From positions 16,402,347 to 16,466,346 of the forward strand of contig NC_088649.1 in assembly GCF_964019385.1 (NCBI RefSeq): DNA of 64,000 nucleotides. Reading direction: 5' to 3'. This DNA is from Sycon ciliatum (lineage: Eukaryota; Porifera; Calcarea; Leucosolenida; Sycettidae). The notes under the pieces are model-generated. The model saw only the letters and a program-made list of their open reading frames with translations. It searched no databases and had not been told where the DNA came from. The translations under genes were made by a program, and so were the position numbers. Shown here in pieces: positions 62,946 to 64,000 of the stretch; within the stretch, counting starts at the first letter, position 1; every line of letters starts with the position of its first letter.

Positions 62946-64000
62946 GTACGTACAAATCCCATTGAAAAGACATAGTGGAGACCAGAAACTGCAAATAGAT
63001 GTTGGGAACCGCGAAGACCACCCTTCCTTGTCAAGTTCCCTGAGGGTGTGGAGGGGGGGGGGGAGCGGAGGAGGGACATTCCTGCACTGCTTAAAGCAGG
63101 ATTCACAGGAGCATTTTCAGACATTGCTTGTACATTTGTACCAGTTGTAACCGACAAACGCATTCTCATTGAGGTTTGACTTGAGGCACGTCAGCAAGGC
63201 GCTGTTGCATCGCTGACGTCTTGTCGTGATTCTGTGAATGGTATTTTGTGCGAGTTTGCATCGCACGCAGAATCGCAGGTCGTGTCGCATTGCGCAGCAC
63301 ACTGCCAAATTGCTCCTGTGAATCCCACGTGAATGGAAATTCCAATGGGAATGTAATCCATTGCCAACAGGTGTATTCCCGAGCTGCGCATCATACTGCA
63401 AAATTGCTCCTGTGCATGCAAATGGATTTCATTGCTCTTCTGTAGTTTGGGAAATTCTCGATTATGATAATTCTGCGTGTGTGTGTACACCAGCCCTGAA
63501 CATACATGTAGGTGACCCATTTGTGGTGTCTCATAGCCTACCTCACGACCTTATGCTTTCTTTCTGTATCACGTGTATCTTGCAGGTATATCACCCCGTG
63601 ACGACCACATCGAAGTCTGAAATTGAAGTGTGAAGATGCTTCAGCAACCCCTTCATATTTTTCCATTGCTTTTATTGTGCTTCTACTGTGCATGTGTGTA
63701 ACCTGTGGGGTATGCATGTGATGACAATGTATGCCGATGACACGGTCAGATTTTGTCCATGCGTGTAACGTACACCTGCATGCTATCGTTGAAAAGGATC
63801 TGCCACTTACGATCTTCGGACGAGTCTGGTGTATGGTGGCCACTTCTTTGCTCGTCTTTGTATGACATTACAATAATTCTGTATTCACTGCTTCCATGGT
63901 GTGGTCTGCAAACTGCAATCCTTAGGCAAATATCATCACGGTTTGCAATGTTGTGCTTTGGCTGCTAGCTTACCTACACATTGTAGTTGAATTATTTTTG
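62946..64000. other. Downstream part of the host gene or intergenic
   Basis: A continuation exon might lie near 63,090-63,150 (HCLKQDSQEHFQTLLVHLYQ), but its splice phase does not match exon E. G-rich tract at 63,052-63,061. TGCAAAATTGCTCCTGTG-type words repeat at 63,303 and 63,398. Otherwise unassigned. Confidence 0.3.

Overview
This window looks like a repeat-rich stretch of a metazoan nuclear genome, probably a marine invertebrate; I cannot name the species. The reasons are the mix of broken non-LTR retrotransposons (APE endonuclease plus RT), a Penelope-like element (PLE) with GIY-YIG endonuclease, BEL/Pao-type gag, tRNA-derived SINE-like units, THAP, piggyBac, hAT and TA-target DNA transposons, long CA microsatellites, and a few GT-AG spliced host exons. 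No prokaryotic operons, rRNA genes or CRISPR arrays are visible. Almost every long reading frame is a mobile-element relic.

Layout. 0-1 kb: two adjacent TA-target MITEs. 1.6-9.75 kb (block A) and 15.4-27.3 kb (block B) are two diverged copies of one ancient mosaic: an antisense LINE RT, a chimeric retroelement (LINE RT fragment, middle segment, tRNA-like head, PLE endonuclease end, 3' region with a hammerhead ribozyme), a sense APE/RT LINE, and a further repeat block. Comparing A with B gives empty-site proof for three DNA transposons: a 2.49-kb THAP element in B (AT target duplication), a 320-bp MITE in B (7-8 bp duplication) and an 883-bp CAC-ended element in A (GCAA duplication). Block B also carries extra sequence whose most striking part is a 242-bp palindrome (24,559-24,800) holding two opposed hammerhead ribozyme motifs. 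Between A and B lie a 110-bp repeat, a 103-bp satellite, a complete piggyBac-type MITE and a CA microsatellite.

27.3-34.4 kb: a BEL/Pao gag fragment between short direct repeats, a 1,575-bp tandem duplication of the chimeric retroelement, then a 306-bp tandem array with tRNA-like promoters ending in two successive foldbacks. 34.4-38.45 kb: a Penelope-like element whose RT core lies on the minus strand while its endonuclease lies on the plus strand, apparently an in-place inversion. Its endonuclease is split by a pogo/Tigger-like relic and its 3' tail is cut by a piggyBac-like 5' end.

38.5-64 kb is less dense: a hAT-type element with a perfect 8-bp duplication, another antisense LINE with its 3' tail, LINE C-terminal scraps, several MITEs (one nested at a shared TA), a possible C-type-lectin-like exon, and at 61.7-62.95 kb a plausible multi-exon host gene with a tandemly duplicated exon. 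Large parts of 39.4-42, 44.2-45.8, 51.4-53.4 and 60.1-61.7 kb show nothing I can assign.
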